Below are positions 53,621 through 62,621 of a DNA stretch of 64,000 nucleotides, in pieces. The stretch comes from an uncultured Lachnospiraceae bacterium (GTDB lineage: Bacteria; Bacillota; Clostridia; Lachnospirales; Lachnospiraceae). The position numbers were made by a program, and so were the translations under genes. The first letter of the stretch is position 1; every line of letters starts with the position of its first letter. The DNA lies in contig CANRHU010000001.1 in the NCBI GenBank assembly GCA_947630485.1, forward strand, positions 62,001 through 126,000. The letters are read 5' to 3'. The notes beneath the pieces are model-generated. The model saw only the letters and a program-made list of their open reading frames with translations. It ran no database searches and was not told where the DNA came from.

Positions 53621-55111
53621 ATGAAGAACATCACATATCAGAGTACCCGCGGAGGCGAGAGCGGCGTAAGCGCTTCCATGGCGATTTTAAAGGGCATCGC
53701 GTCAGACGGCGGTCTGTTTATGCCGTCAGAGATCCCGCAGTTGGATAAGCCGCTTCGGGAACTGGCAGGGATGACCTATCAGGAGCAGGCATACGAGGTT
53801 ATGAAGCTGTTTTTGACTGATTTTACGGAAGAGGAGCTTCGTGACTGCATTGCAAAGGCCTATGACAGCAAGTTCGATACGCCGGAGATCGCGCCGCTGG
53901 TTCATGTAGGCATGGCCTACGTGCTGGAGTTGTTTCACGGCAATACGATCGCGTTTAAGGACATGGCTCTGTCCATCCTGCCGCGGCTGATCACTGTTGC
54001 GGCAAAGAAGAACCATGTAGATAAGGAGATTGTAATCCTTACGGCCACCTCCGGAGATACCGGAAAGGCGGCGCTTGCGGGCTTCGCGGACGTACCGGGC
54101 ACGCGGATCATTGTCTTCTATCCGAAGGACGGCGTCAGCCATATCCAGGAGCTGCAGATGGTGACGCAGAAGGGAGATAACACTGCCGTCATCGCGATTC
54201 ACGGCAATTTCGACGACGCCCAGACCGGTGTGAAGAAGATTTTCGCGGATAAGGAGTACGAGAAGAAGCTGGATGCAAGCGGATTCCAGCTTTCCAGCGC
54301 CAACTCCATCAATGTGGGCCGGCTGATTCCGCAGGTGGTCTATTATGTTCACGCTTACGCGGAGCTCCTAAACTGCGGAGGGATTGAGGACGGCGAGGAG
54401 ATTAACGTGGTCGTGCCGACCGGTAATTTCGGCAATATTCTGGCGGGATATTTTGCCAAGCTGATGGGCGTGCCGATCGGGAAACTGTTCTGCGCCTCCA
54501 ATGATAATAAGGTTCTGTATGATTTCTTTACGACGGGAACCTATGATAAGAACCGGGATTTCATGCTGACGATGTCCCCGTCCATGGATATTCTTGTGTC
54601 CAGTAATTTGGAGAGATTGATTTACCTGAGTACAGGAAGCGACGCGGAGAAGACAGCGAAGCTGATGAAGGAGTTATCTGAGACCGGACATTACACGGTG
54701 ACGAAGGAAATGCAGAAGCATATGGAGGACTTCATCGGCGGTTACGCGACAGAAGAACAGGATGCGGAGGTAATCCGCTATCTGTACAGGAAGCGCGGTT
54801 ATGTGATGGATACGCATACCGGGGTGGCGGCCGCGGTATGGAAAGCTCATTGGGATGCGACCGGCGATCAGACAAAGACGGTCATCGTCTCGACGGCCAG
54901 TCCGTATAAATTTTCCAAAGCGGTTCTGGAAGCGATTCAGGGCCCGATCCTGCTGACGGATGAGTTCGCTGTCGCTGAGGAGCTGGAAAATATTTCGCAT
55001 GTGCCGGTTCCGAAGGCGGTTCTGGAGCTTAAGACTGCCGAGATCCGCCATAAGAAGGAATGCGACGCTGCCGATATGGAAGCGGCGGTGAGCGGCGTTT
55101 TAGGGATTTAG
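53621..55111 (+). CDS. thrC: Threonine synthase
   Basis: 496 residues. PLP enzyme converting O-phosphohomoserine to threonine. PLP lysine K113 in HGNTIAFKDMAL; phosphate-binding loop TSGDTGKAAL; VPTGNFGNILAGY; ASNDNKVLYDFF. Long type, as in E. coli-like/fungal-type ThrC. ATG 53621 is chosen: GGAG at 53609-53612 lies 8 bases upstream and the protein then begins MKNITYQSTRG as in the family; upstream in-frame ATG 53489 overlaps the promoter. Confidence 0.95.
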   Translation: MKNITYQSTRGGESGVSASMAILKGIASDGGLFMPSEIPQLDKPLRELAGMTYQEQAYEVMKLFLTDFTEEELRDCIAKAYDSKFDTPEIAPLVHVGMAYVLELFHGNTIAFKDMALSILPRLITVAAKKNHVDKEIVILTATSGDTGKAALAGFADVPGTRIIVFYPKDGVSHIQELQMVTQKGDNTAVIAIHGNFDDAQTGVKKIFADKEYEKKLDASGFQLSSANSINVGRLIPQVVYYVHAYAELLNCGGIEDGEEINVVVPTGNFGNILAGYFAKLMGVPIGKLFCASNDNKVLYDFFTTGTYDKNRDFMLTMSPSMDILVSSNLERLIYLSTGSDAEKTAKLMKELSETGHYTVTKEMQKHMEDFIGGYATEEQDAEVIRYLYRKRGYVMDTHTGVAAAVWKAHWDATGDQTKTVIVSTASPYKFSKAVLEAIQGPILLTDEFAVAEELENISHVPVPKAVLELKTAEIRHKKECDAADMEAAVSGVLGI

Positions 55112-55145
55112 GCGGAATTTAATGAAGAGCGGCTGAAAAAATTTC

Positions 55146-55174
55146 TTTTCAAATAGGAAGTTATGGTGTATACT
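55146..55174 (+). promoter_or_regulatory. Promoter of fba
   Basis: TTTTCA at 55146-55151 and TATACT at 55169-55174 with a 17-bp spacer; the leader to the start codon is about 110 nt. Confidence 0.6.
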
Positions 55175-55293
55175 GTTACCAGAATTTTGGTGTGTCCCTT
55201 GCCGGAGGCGGAACCTGTGGTTCTGTGTCAGAAAGCAGGACTTTACGGCAGCGGCGCAGCGAAGTGATAATTTAAGAATATGGAGGTATTATC

Positions 55294-56157
55294 ATGTTAG
55301 TATCTGCAACAGAGATGCTCAAGAAGGCAGTTGAAGGCCACTACGCGGTAGGACAGTTCAACATCAACAATCTGGAGTGGACCAAGTCCATCCTGCAGAC
55401 CGCTCAGGAGCTGCAGTCTCCGGTAATCCTTGGCGTGTCCGAGGGCGCTGGCAAGTATATGACCGGATTTAAGACTGTTGCGGCTATGGTTGGGGCGATG
55501 ATCGACGAGATGGGCATTACTGTTCCGGTAGCTACCCATTTGGATCACGGCACCTATGACGGCTGCTACAAGTGTATCAAGGCTGGATTTTCTTCCATCA
55601 TGTTCGACGGTTCCCACTATCCGATCGATGAGAACGTGGCGAAGACCAAGGAGCTGGTCGCCATCGCCCATGCTATGGGCATTTCCATCGAGGCTGAGGT
55701 CGGCGCCATCGGCGGCGAGGAAGACGGCGTGGTCGGTATGGGCGAGTGCGCGGATCCCGATGAGTGCAAGATGATCGCTGATCTGGGCATCGATTTCCTG
55801 GCTGCCGGCATCGGCAACATTCACGGCAAATATCCGGCGAACTGGAAGGGCTTAAGCTTTGAGACTCTGGCCGCCATCAAGGCGAAGACCGGCGATATGC
55901 CTCTGGTTCTTCACGGCGGTACCGGCATCCCGGCCGACATGATCCGCAAGGCGATCGATCTGGGCGTTGCGAAGATCAACGTGAACACCGAGTGTCAGCT
56001 GTCCTTCGCAGCCGCGACCCGCAAGTATATCGAAGAGGGCAAGGACGAACAGGGCAAGGGCTACGACCCGAGAAAGCTTCTGGCTCCGGGCGCTGCCGCT
56101 ATCAAAGAGACCGTTAAGGAGAAGATGGAGCTGTTCGGATCTGTGGGCAAGGCCTGA
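55294..56157 (+). CDS. fba: Class II fructose-1,6-bisphosphate aldolase
   Basis: 287 residues, metal-dependent aldolase of glycolysis. Catalytic D84 and zinc ligands H85 (THLDHG), H178 (GNIHGKY) and H207 (VLHGGTG) are present; EAEVGAIGG (133-141) is the conserved strand. RBS TGGAGG at 55280-55285. Highly biased, GC-balanced codon use fits a highly expressed enzyme. Tagatose-bisphosphate aldolase is an alternative in this family but less likely. Confidence 0.92.
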   Translation: MLVSATEMLKKAVEGHYAVGQFNINNLEWTKSILQTAQELQSPVILGVSEGAGKYMTGFKTVAAMVGAMIDEMGITVPVATHLDHGTYDGCYKCIKAGFSSIMFDGSHYPIDENVAKTKELVAIAHAMGISIEAEVGAIGGEEDGVVGMGECADPDECKMIADLGIDFLAAGIGNIHGKYPANWKGLSFETLAAIKAKTGDMPLVLHGGTGIPADMIRKAIDLGVAKINVNTECQLSFAAATRKYIEEGKDEQGKGYDPRKLLAPGAAAIKETVKEKMELFGSVGKA

Positions 56158-56213
56158 GAACGTCTGAACAGTAACGCAAAAACTCCTACGCAAAAACTTT
56201 TATGAAAAAGTGC

Positions 56214-56242
56214 TTGCATTTTCCCGAAAAAGGGAGTATCTT
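56214..56242 (+). promoter_or_regulatory. Promoter of glnN
   Basis: TTGCAT at 56214-56219 and TATCTT at 56237-56242, spacer 17 bp. The spacer contains the small inverted repeat TTTCCC / GGGA, a possible repressor contact. Confidence 0.65.
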
Positions 56243-56260
56243 ATTGAAGTGAGGAACGAC

Positions 56261-56296
56261 GGCGTTCTCCCTGTGATGGGGAGGACGCCTTCTTTT
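56261..56296 (+). terminator. Attenuator-like terminator in the glnN leader
   Basis: GGCGTTCTCCC (56261-56271) pairs with GGGAGGACGCC (56279-56289), one G-T wobble, loop of 7, followed by TTCTTTT. It lies about 15 nt after the expected transcription start and 118 nt before glnN, so glnN expression needs read-through or an alternative fold. Confidence 0.65.
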
Positions 56297-56413
56297 GTCC
56301 CACGGCGCCGCGCGGGATAAAAGAGATTTAAAATCATCGCTTCGTGAAGCGGGGAATCGCCTATAAATACAGCTGACGCCGGGCGGAGCGGAAAAGGAGA
56401 GGATGGAAAATCT

Positions 56414-58531
56414 ATGAGCGAAGTAGTAAATGTTGCCGAGATCTTTGGCAAGAATGTGTTCAATGAGACCGTCATGAAGGAACGTCTCCCCAAGAGCGTT
56501 TTCAAGAAACTGAAAAGAACCATTGAGGACGGCACGGAACTGGATCCGTCCATTGCCGATGTGGTAGCCCATGCCATGAAGGACTGGGCGATCGAGCGGG
56601 GCGCGACCCATTACACCCACTGGTTTCAGCCGCTGACCGGAACCACGGCGGAAAAGCACGACTCCTTTATCTCAGCTCCCGACGCGGAGGGCAAGGTGAT
56701 CATGGAGTTCTCCGGCAAGGAGCTGATTAAGGGCGAGCCGGATGCGTCTTCCTTCCCGTCAGGCGGCCTGCGCGCTACCTTCGAGGCCAGAGGCTATACG
56801 GCTTGGGACTGCACCTCGCCGGCGTTCCTGCGCGAGGACGCTGCCGGTGTGACGCTGTGCATCCCCACAGCCTTCTGTTCCTATAAGGGCGAGGCCCTGG
56901 ATCAGAAGACGCCGCTTCTGCGTTCCATGCAGGCCATCGACACCCAGGCGCTGCGTATCCTTAAGCTGTTCGGTAACACCACATCCAAGCGCGTGGTTCC
57001 GTCCGTCGGTCCGGAGCAGGAGTATTTCATCGTAGACCGTGCCAAATATCTGCAGAGAAAAGACCTGATCTACGCCGGCCGGACCCTCTTTGGAGCTATG
57101 CCGCCCAAGGGGCAGGAGCTGGAGGATCATTATTTCGGAGCAATCCGTGAGCGGATCGGTTCCTATATGAACGAAGTCAATCAGGAGCTGTGGAAGCTGG
57201 GCGTCACCGCCAAGACCCAGCACAATGAGGTGGCTCCGGCGCAGCACGAGCTGGCCCCGATCTACGATCAGGCCAATCTGGCTGTAGATCATAACCAGAT
57301 CGTTATGGAGACGCTTAAGAAGGTGGCCGGCCGCCACGGCCTGACCTGTCTGCTTCATGAGAAGCCCTTCGCCGGCGTCAACGGTTCCGGCAAACACAAC
57401 AACTGGTCCCTGACCACCAACGACGGCATCAACATGCTGAACCCCGGCGACACGCCCCATGAGAACATCCAGTTCCTTCTGGTGCTGGGCTGCATTATGA
57501 AAGCCATCGACACCCACGCGGATCTGCTGCGCGAGGCGGCTTCTGACGTAGGCAACGACCATCGTCTGGGCGCCAACGAGGCTCCGCCGGCAATCATTTC
57601 CATCTTCGTGGGCGAGCAGTTGGAGGACGTGATCAACCAGCTGTGCGACACCGGTGCGGCCACCCATTCCAAGAGCGGCGGCAAGCTGTCAACCGGCGTT
57701 GCCACGCTGCCGGATCTGGACAAGGACGCTACCGACCGCAACCGTACGTCGCCGTTCGCATTCACCGGCAATAAATTTGAGTTCCGTATGGTCGGTTCTT
57801 CCGACTCCATCGCTCCCGCCAACGTGGTGCTGAACACGATCGTGGCCGAGGCGTTCAAGGAGGCGGCCGACGAGTTGGAGGCGGCTGACAATTTTGATAT
57901 GGCTGTCCATGACATGATCAAGAAACTGCTGTCCGATCATCAGAGAATCATTTTCAACGGAAACGGTTACTCTGACGAGTGGATTGCGGAGGCTGAGAAG
58001 CGCGGCCTGCCCAACATCCGCTCCATGGTGGACGCGATCCCCAGCCTGATCACCGATAAGGCCGTGAAGCTGTATGAGACTTTCGGCGTGTTCACGAAGG
58101 CAGAGCTGGAGTCCCGTGTGGAGGTAGAGTACGAAGCCTACGCCAAGGCTATCAACATCGAGGCCCGCACCATGATTGACATGGCCGGCAAGCAGATTAT
58201 CCCGGCTGTGATCCGCTACACGGCTGCTCTTGCGGATTCCATCAACAAAGTGAAGACGGCCTGCCCGGATGCGGATGTGAGCGTCCAGACCGGGCTTCTG
58301 ACCGAGACTTCCGATCTGCTGAGCGAGATGAAGGCAGCGCTGTCCGATCTGCAGTCGATTACCGAGGAGAGCCTGGCGATTTCCGACGCCTGTGCCTGCG
58401 CTCATGCCTACCATGAGAAGGTAGTCCCGGCTATGGCAGCCCTGCGTGCGCCGGCAGATAAGCTGGAGATGATCGTGGATAAGGAGCTGTGGCCGTTCCC
58501 GAGCTACGGCGATCTGATCTTTGAGGTGTAA
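56414..58531 (+). CDS. glnN: Glutamine synthetase type III
   Basis: 705 residues, the normal length for GSIII (types I/II are ~350-470). ATP-dependent ammonium assimilation to glutamine. Recognisable blocks: [24 protein letters not shown] (catalytic glutamates), [29 protein letters not shown] and [31 protein letters not shown] at 56393-56403. Preceded by its own promoter and an attenuator-like hairpin; followed by a strong terminator. Confidence 0.96.
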   Translation: MSEVVNVAEIFGKNVFNETVMKERLPKSVFKKLKRTIEDGTELDPSIADVVAHAMKDWAIERGATHYTHWFQPLTGTTAEKHDSFISAPDAEGKVIMEFSGKELIKGEPDASSFPSGGLRATFEARGYTAWDCTSPAFLREDAAGVTLCIPTAFCSYKGEALDQKTPLLRSMQAIDTQALRILKLFGNTTSKRVVPSVGPEQEYFIVDRAKYLQRKDLIYAGRTLFGAMPPKGQELEDHYFGAIRERIGSYMNEVNQELWKLGVTAKTQHNEVAPAQHELAPIYDQANLAVDHNQIVMETLKKVAGRHGLTCLLHEKPFAGVNGSGKHNNWSLTTNDGINMLNPGDTPHENIQFLLVLGCIMKAIDTHADLLREAASDVGNDHRLGANEAPPAIISIFVGEQLEDVINQLCDTGAATHSKSGGKLSTGVATLPDLDKDATDRNRTSPFAFTGNKFEFRMVGSSDSIAPANVVLNTIVAEAFKEAADELEAADNFDMAVHDMIKKLLSDHQRIIFNGNGYSDEWIAEAEKRGLPNIRSMVDAIPSLITDKAVKLYETFGVFTKAELESRVEVEYEAYAKAINIEARTMIDMAGKQIIPAVIRYTAALADSINKVKTACPDADVSVQTGLLTETSDLLSEMKAALSDLQSITEESLAISDACACAHAYHEKVVPAMAALRAPADKLEMIVDKELWPFPSYGDLIFEV

Positions 58532-58550
58532 ATGTTTCATAACTTAAATA

Positions 58551-58598
58551 AGAAGGCCGTTGGCAGGAGCAGAAGCTTTTGCCGACGGCCCTTCTTTT
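58551..58598 (+). terminator. Terminator of glnN
   Basis: AGAAGGCCGTTGGCA (58551-58565) pairs with TGCCGACGGCCCTTCT (58580-58595) with one bulge, followed by TTT. It abuts repeat copy 2. Confidence 0.85.
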
Positions 58599-58640
58599 AT
58601 GTCAGTATGCAAAAAACGCGCCAGTGACGCTCCGTTTGTA
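58597..58640 (+). repeat. Dispersed palindromic repeat, copy 2
   Basis: Same 44-bp layout as 8746-8789: TTATGTCAGTATGCA (58597-58611) identical, variable left arm AAAAACGCG, identical loop CCAGTGA, right arm CGCTCCGTT, then TGTA. The stem is weaker than in copy 1. Again directly after a terminator. Confidence 0.75.
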
Positions 58641-58671
58641 TTGTGGAATCCGATCATTTAAAGCTGTTTGA

Positions 58672-59184
58672 TTAAATAACCTGTGTCATGATAAGAATAA
58701 GCAGGATGCCGCACAGGATGCAGACAGAACATTTTAACAGGGCGCTGAGGCTGAGTGAGCGATCTCTGATGGCATATTGCCAGGGGCGCTCAACGTTATA
58801 GCGTACAGTGACCTCGGAGCCGGCCTCCCAGTTTCTGGCGTAAGGGTAATGCGCTTTCCAGCTATTTCCCTCCGTTTCCCATTCTAAGACCGGGAAGACC
58901 TCCTGCTTTCTGTACCTCCAGTAAGAGGGAGAGAAGATATAAGGATGATTGGTGTTTCGGTCCTGGGTTGCGCGAACCGGAGAGTATGTCTTGTTATCCT
59001 CACTTTGCTCCACCAGTCCTCTGGAGCGGGACACGGAAAAGGGCTCGTTTCCGACGACGCGGGCAGTGGAATTCCCTTTATAGAAGAAATACCGAACCGC
59101 ATCAGCCGCCTCGGTGGCGCATTCAATGACCAGAAGAAATGCGGCTAGTGCGATAAGAGACAACAATAAAACTTCTTTTGTCAT
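58672..59184 (-). CDS. DUF3592-like membrane protein
   Basis: 170 residues: N-terminal membrane helix (~5-22), an extracytoplasmic or cytoplasmic beta domain, and a C-terminal helix (~149-167). The middle part (VLEWETEGNSW ... AGSEVTVRYNVERPWQYAI) resembles DUF3592, a family of unknown function. RBS AGGAGG precedes the start on the minus strand. Transcribed alone, 153 bp downstream of luxS. Confidence 0.6.
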   Translation of the reverse strand: MTKEVLLLSLIALAAFLLVIECATEAADAVRYFFYKGNSTARVVGNEPFSVSRSRGLVEQSEDNKTYSPVRATQDRNTNHPYIFSPSYWRYRKQEVFPVLEWETEGNSWKAHYPYARNWEAGSEVTVRYNVERPWQYAIRDRSLSLSALLKCSVCILCGILLILIMTQVI

Positions 59185-59337
59185 AATAGGCCTCCTTGTA
59201 AGACAGAACGATTGTTTCCGGAAAGATACAAGGATATTATAATATATTGCGGGAAAGAAATCGATAGGGCCGCTAAAATGATAGAAAAATGGTAAGAATC
59301 AACTGTGTATTCAATTATAATTCCAGGAACGCAAAAA

Positions 59338-59817
59338 TTATTCTGGATAATTCAGCCGCTCCTCCGAAAGGTCGCCCATGACTTCGCGGAGGAATTTTTT
59401 GGCGCAGTATTGGGCCATCGGAAGATTCATATCCAGGTAATTGCCGCAGTCGCGGGCGGCCGCGCCGGGAACCGGGCCTTCATAGCCGCTGATAAAGAGG
59501 AACATTTCCTCGATGAGGGTCACGATATCCTTTGATTCATAGTCGCCGGCCAGCAGCAGGTAGAAGCCGGTGCGGCAGCCCATGGGGCCGAAGTAAAGGA
59601 CCTTGTCCTTCCAGTCCGGTTCGTTACGCAGGAAGGTGGCGCCCAGGTGCTCGATCGTGTGAACTTCGGCCGTGTTCATGACCGGCTCGTAGTTGGGTCT
59701 GGTCATGCGGATGTCGAAGGTGGTGACGGCGGCGTCTCCGGCTTTATCCTTGCGGGATACGTAGATGCCGGGGAGAAGCTTTAAGTGGTTGATGGTGAAG
59801 CTGGTGATTTTTTCCAT
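59338..59817 (-). CDS. luxS: S-ribosylhomocysteine lyase (autoinducer-2 synthase)
   Basis: 159 residues, normal length. Cleaves S-ribosylhomocysteine to homocysteine and the AI-2 precursor DPD, in the activated methyl cycle. Metal ligands H53 and H57 in HTIEH and C124 in ARDCGNY; base E56 and catalytic C81 in GCRTGFY are present. RBS AGGAGAGC just upstream. Starts 19 bp after the radical SAM gene stop, so the two are probably cotranscribed. Confidence 0.97.
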   Translation of the reverse strand: MEKITSFTINHLKLLPGIYVSRKDKAGDAAVTTFDIRMTRPNYEPVMNTAEVHTIEHLGATFLRNEPDWKDKVLYFGPMGCRTGFYLLLAGDYESKDIVTLIEEMFLFISGYEGPVPGAAARDCGNYLDMNLPMAQYCAKKFLREVMGDLSEERLNYPE

Positions 59818-59836
59818 GGGAGCTCTCCTTTTCTGG

Positions 59837-61801
59837 TCAAGTTAAATACACATTATAAGGGTATACGGTTGATGGTAATGTTTCAACTATGCGTACTTTG
59901 GCATCGCCGGTCAGGGTGTCGCGGTGCTCATAATCGAACAGAATCGTCCTGCCCAGATGCGGAAATGTCTCCAGATGGGTCATTCGGCGCAGCTGGTTTT
60001 TGTCGTAAGCGGCATGATCGGGCAGGAAATGATGCTGCGCGGCCTCATTTTCATAAAACAGGCGAGCGGTCTCCTTGTCCGGCAGCTGTTCGCCTGCGAA
60101 AGAGGGACGGCTTTTGGCGTTCTCGCGAAGATAGTAGTCGTAGGTCAGGAGCTCGCGGAAGACGGCCGTCTGTTCGCTTGGCAGAAGGTTGTCTGCCTGT
60201 CCGAATTGCCCTGAGCCGTTTGACTGTACGGTCTTTTTCGCTCCGTCTGCCGGAATATTCTCTTGGATGAATCCCAGCAGCAGTTCATACCGCGCGGCGC
60301 GTGCCTGGCTGACGCCCGCAGGGACGTGCTTCTGATAATATTCCGCCAACGCCTGATACATCTCAAACGCGGAGGCAAATTCGTGTTCCAACACCGCGAT
60401 CGTATGGGAAAACTGGCCGCTGTTATAGTACGTTTCCACCATTTCCTCAACGCCTTTCAGGAGAATGACGTCGTCGAAGGAGAGCCATTTCGTGGAGAGA
60501 ACCTCGTAGGGCGGTTCGCTTCCGCAGACGAGGCCGTAGGCGCCGCGCCGTTCATCCATGTAGGAGCCTTTCAGCACCTTGAGAAATCCCAGCTGCAGCT
60601 GTTGGGGATGCAGCGAGTATACGTCGTCGAAGGAACGCCGGAAGCTTTTCAAATCCTCATAGGGCAGCCCGGTGATCAGATCCAGATGCTGATGGATATT
60701 GCGGGCCGCGGAGACGGCGCGTACATTGGCAGACAATCGGCTGAGGTCCATGGTTCTTCGGATTTCGCGGATTGTGTCCGGATTGGTGGACTGGACGCCG
60801 ATTTCCAGCTGGATCAGGCCGGGCCGCATGGAGCCGATCAGCGCAATCTCCTCCGGCGTCAGCAGATCCGCGGCGATTTCAAAATGGAAATTCGTGATGC
60901 CGTTGTCATTGTCGGTCAGAAACTGCCAGATCTCCATTGCGCGGCGGCGGTCACAGTTGAAGGTACGGTCCACAAATTTTACCTGGGGCACGCGTCGGTC
61001 GAGAAAGAAGCGCAGCTCCCGTTTTACCAGTTCCATATTGCGAAAGCGCAGCTGCTTGTCTACGGACGACAGGCAGTAACTGCAGGAAAACGGACACCCG
61101 CGGCTGCTCTCGTAGTAGATGATTCGGTGGGACAGTTCCTCCGTGTCGTCGTAGACGAAAGGAAGAAGGTTCATGTCGATGGCAGGCCGCCAGGGGTTTT
61201 CGATAATTTGGCGGTTAGAAGCCGGCGGGAACTTTTCTGCGACTGGATTGGCGGAAGCACGCCAGGTGATTCCGGATATCGCGGCCAGAAGCTGATCGCG
61301 GAGAGCCAACGCGGCGTGCGGATCGGCATCATACTGCAGCGATAGCGTCCTAGCTGCCCCCGCCAGCTCCGCGAAGGTATCCTCACCTTCGCCTTTCATC
61401 ACGCCTGACACTTCCGGAAATTCCCGCAGCACTTCACTCGCGTCGTAAGACACCTCCGGACCGCCAAGCCAGATGGGAGTCTGCGGCAGTACCTTGCCCA
61501 GTTCACGCACCAGAGTCCGGACATACTGGATATTCCAGAGATAGCATGAGAAGCAGAGCATGTCCGGGCGGCGTGCGTAGATATCCCGCAGGATCTGATC
61601 AGAGGGTTGGTTGATCGTATATTCGGCAATGTCTATTTGCGGCAAGCCGGAAAGGGTTTGCGCGGCGCCGGCTTCGGCATCATCGCGTAACGCGGCGGCG
61701 CGGGCGTTTTCCAGCTTCCGCTGCGCATACATTTTCAGGCTTCGCACCGCCAGATTGGAATGGATGTATTTTGCATTGATTGCAGCTAACAGTATCTTCA
61801 T
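59837..61801 (-). CDS. B12-binding radical SAM protein (DUF4080 type)
   Basis: 654 residues. N-terminal cobalamin-binding-like Rossmann domain (~1-140, LLAAINAKYIHSNLAV; LGGPEVSYD), then radical SAM domain with CPFSCSYC, C236/C240/C243 binding the 4Fe-4S cluster, and a C-terminal DUF4080-like region. The reaction is unknown. It is upstream of luxS in an apparent operon; both consume products of SAM metabolism, but a functional link is only inferred. Confidence 0.85.
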   Translation of the reverse strand: MKILLAAINAKYIHSNLAVRSLKMYAQRKLENARAAALRDDAEAGAAQTLSGLPQIDIAEYTINQPSDQILRDIYARRPDMLCFSCYLWNIQYVRTLVRELGKVLPQTPIWLGGPEVSYDASEVLREFPEVSGVMKGEGEDTFAELAGAARTLSLQYDADPHAALALRDQLLAAISGITWRASANPVAEKFPPASNRQIIENPWRPAIDMNLLPFVYDDTEELSHRIIYYESSRGCPFSCSYCLSSVDKQLRFRNMELVKRELRFFLDRRVPQVKFVDRTFNCDRRRAMEIWQFLTDNDNGITNFHFEIAADLLTPEEIALIGSMRPGLIQLEIGVQSTNPDTIREIRRTMDLSRLSANVRAVSAARNIHQHLDLITGLPYEDLKSFRRSFDDVYSLHPQQLQLGFLKVLKGSYMDERRGAYGLVCGSEPPYEVLSTKWLSFDDVILLKGVEEMVETYYNSGQFSHTIAVLEHEFASAFEMYQALAEYYQKHVPAGVSQARAARYELLLGFIQENIPADGAKKTVQSNGSGQFGQADNLLPSEQTAVFRELLTYDYYLRENAKSRPSFAGEQLPDKETARLFYENEAAQHHFLPDHAAYDKNQLRRMTHLETFPHLGRTILFDYEHRDTLTGDAKVRIVETLPSTVYPYNVYLT

Positions 61802-61882
61802 AGGATTTCATTTTGGGGCGGAAAACGCGCGCTCCGTGCTTTATCCCGCATATTTGCGATTATACTAACGATATGAAATGGG

Positions 61883-62386
61883 CTACCGTGCAGGCTGTTT
61901 CCGGAAAATAATCCCGCGGTATCTGTCAAGCGCCGCCAGTAGAAGATTGCCGATCACGCCGATCGCCAGCACTTCGCCGATGCCGACCGTGACCATCATC
62001 ACGGGAATCAGATCCGTGGAGCCGTAGGCATACCGCAGCACCCAGGGGATGATGATGGTGTTTGACAGGATCGGCGGCACGCACACCAGCCATTTGTGCC
62101 CGCGGATGCGATAGGAAACCACCGCCCCGATGAGAGTCGCCAGCGTTCCGAAGATCACATCCGGCATCGCCGCGCCGAAAAGCAGGTTGGACAGCAGGCA
62201 GCCGATGGAAACGCCCGGCACCGCCGCTGCCGTGAAGTAGGGAAGCACGCAGAGCGCCTCCGACACGCGGAACTGCACCGGCCCAAAGGCAAACGGCGCT
62301 ACAAGTCCCGTCAGCGCGACATAGATAGCGGCGATCATCGCCGCCTCGGCCATGTAGTACACGGCCCCATTGGGTTGTTTTTTCAT
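61883..62386 (-). CDS. queT: Queuosine precursor transporter QueT
   Basis: 167 residues with five or six membrane helices. S component of an energy-coupling-factor transporter for a queuosine precursor (queuine/preQ1/preQ0). The segment GPVQFRVSEALCVLPYFTA is the QueT family signature. RBS AAGGAG at 62395-62400 on the minus strand. A preQ1-I-like riboswitch covers the leader, which agrees with the function. No ECF ATPase genes are in the window, so it presumably uses a shared module. Confidence 0.92.
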   Translation of the reverse strand: MKKQPNGAVYYMAEAAMIAAIYVALTGLVAPFAFGPVQFRVSEALCVLPYFTAAAVPGVSIGCLLSNLLFGAAMPDVIFGTLATLIGAVVSYRIRGHKWLVCVPPILSNTIIIPWVLRYAYGSTDLIPVMMVTVGIGEVLAIGVIGNLLLAALDRYRGIIFRKQPAR

Positions 62387-62395
62387 GGTACATTC

Positions 62396-62437
62396 TCCTT
62401 TAGTTTTGTTTTAGGTGAGGAAGGTCTCGAACTCACC
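62396..62437 (-). ncRNA. Probable preQ1-I riboswitch
   Basis: On the minus strand GGTGAG and CTCACC form a 6-bp stem around TTCGAGACCTTC, followed by an A-rich tail AAAACAAAACTAAAGGAG that contains the queT RBS. This matches the preQ1-I layout (stem, loop starting TTC, A-rich strand ending ACTAA), so ligand binding would hide the RBS. The loop-tail pseudoknot pairing is not perfect by eye. Confidence 0.65.
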
Positions 62438-62621
62438 GATTCTGGAACCGCGATAAGCTGAAATAACTGAAAAATACGGCTTTTCGCGGTCGCGGTATGC
62501 AGGCTATGATAGCATATTTTGCGGTGAAATACAAGCGCCGCCCGGAATTTGTACCAAACGTATTTCTGACTCCGCCTTTTCTGGCATAGATATGAAGGGA
62601 AAGAAAACGGGGGCGTCCGGG

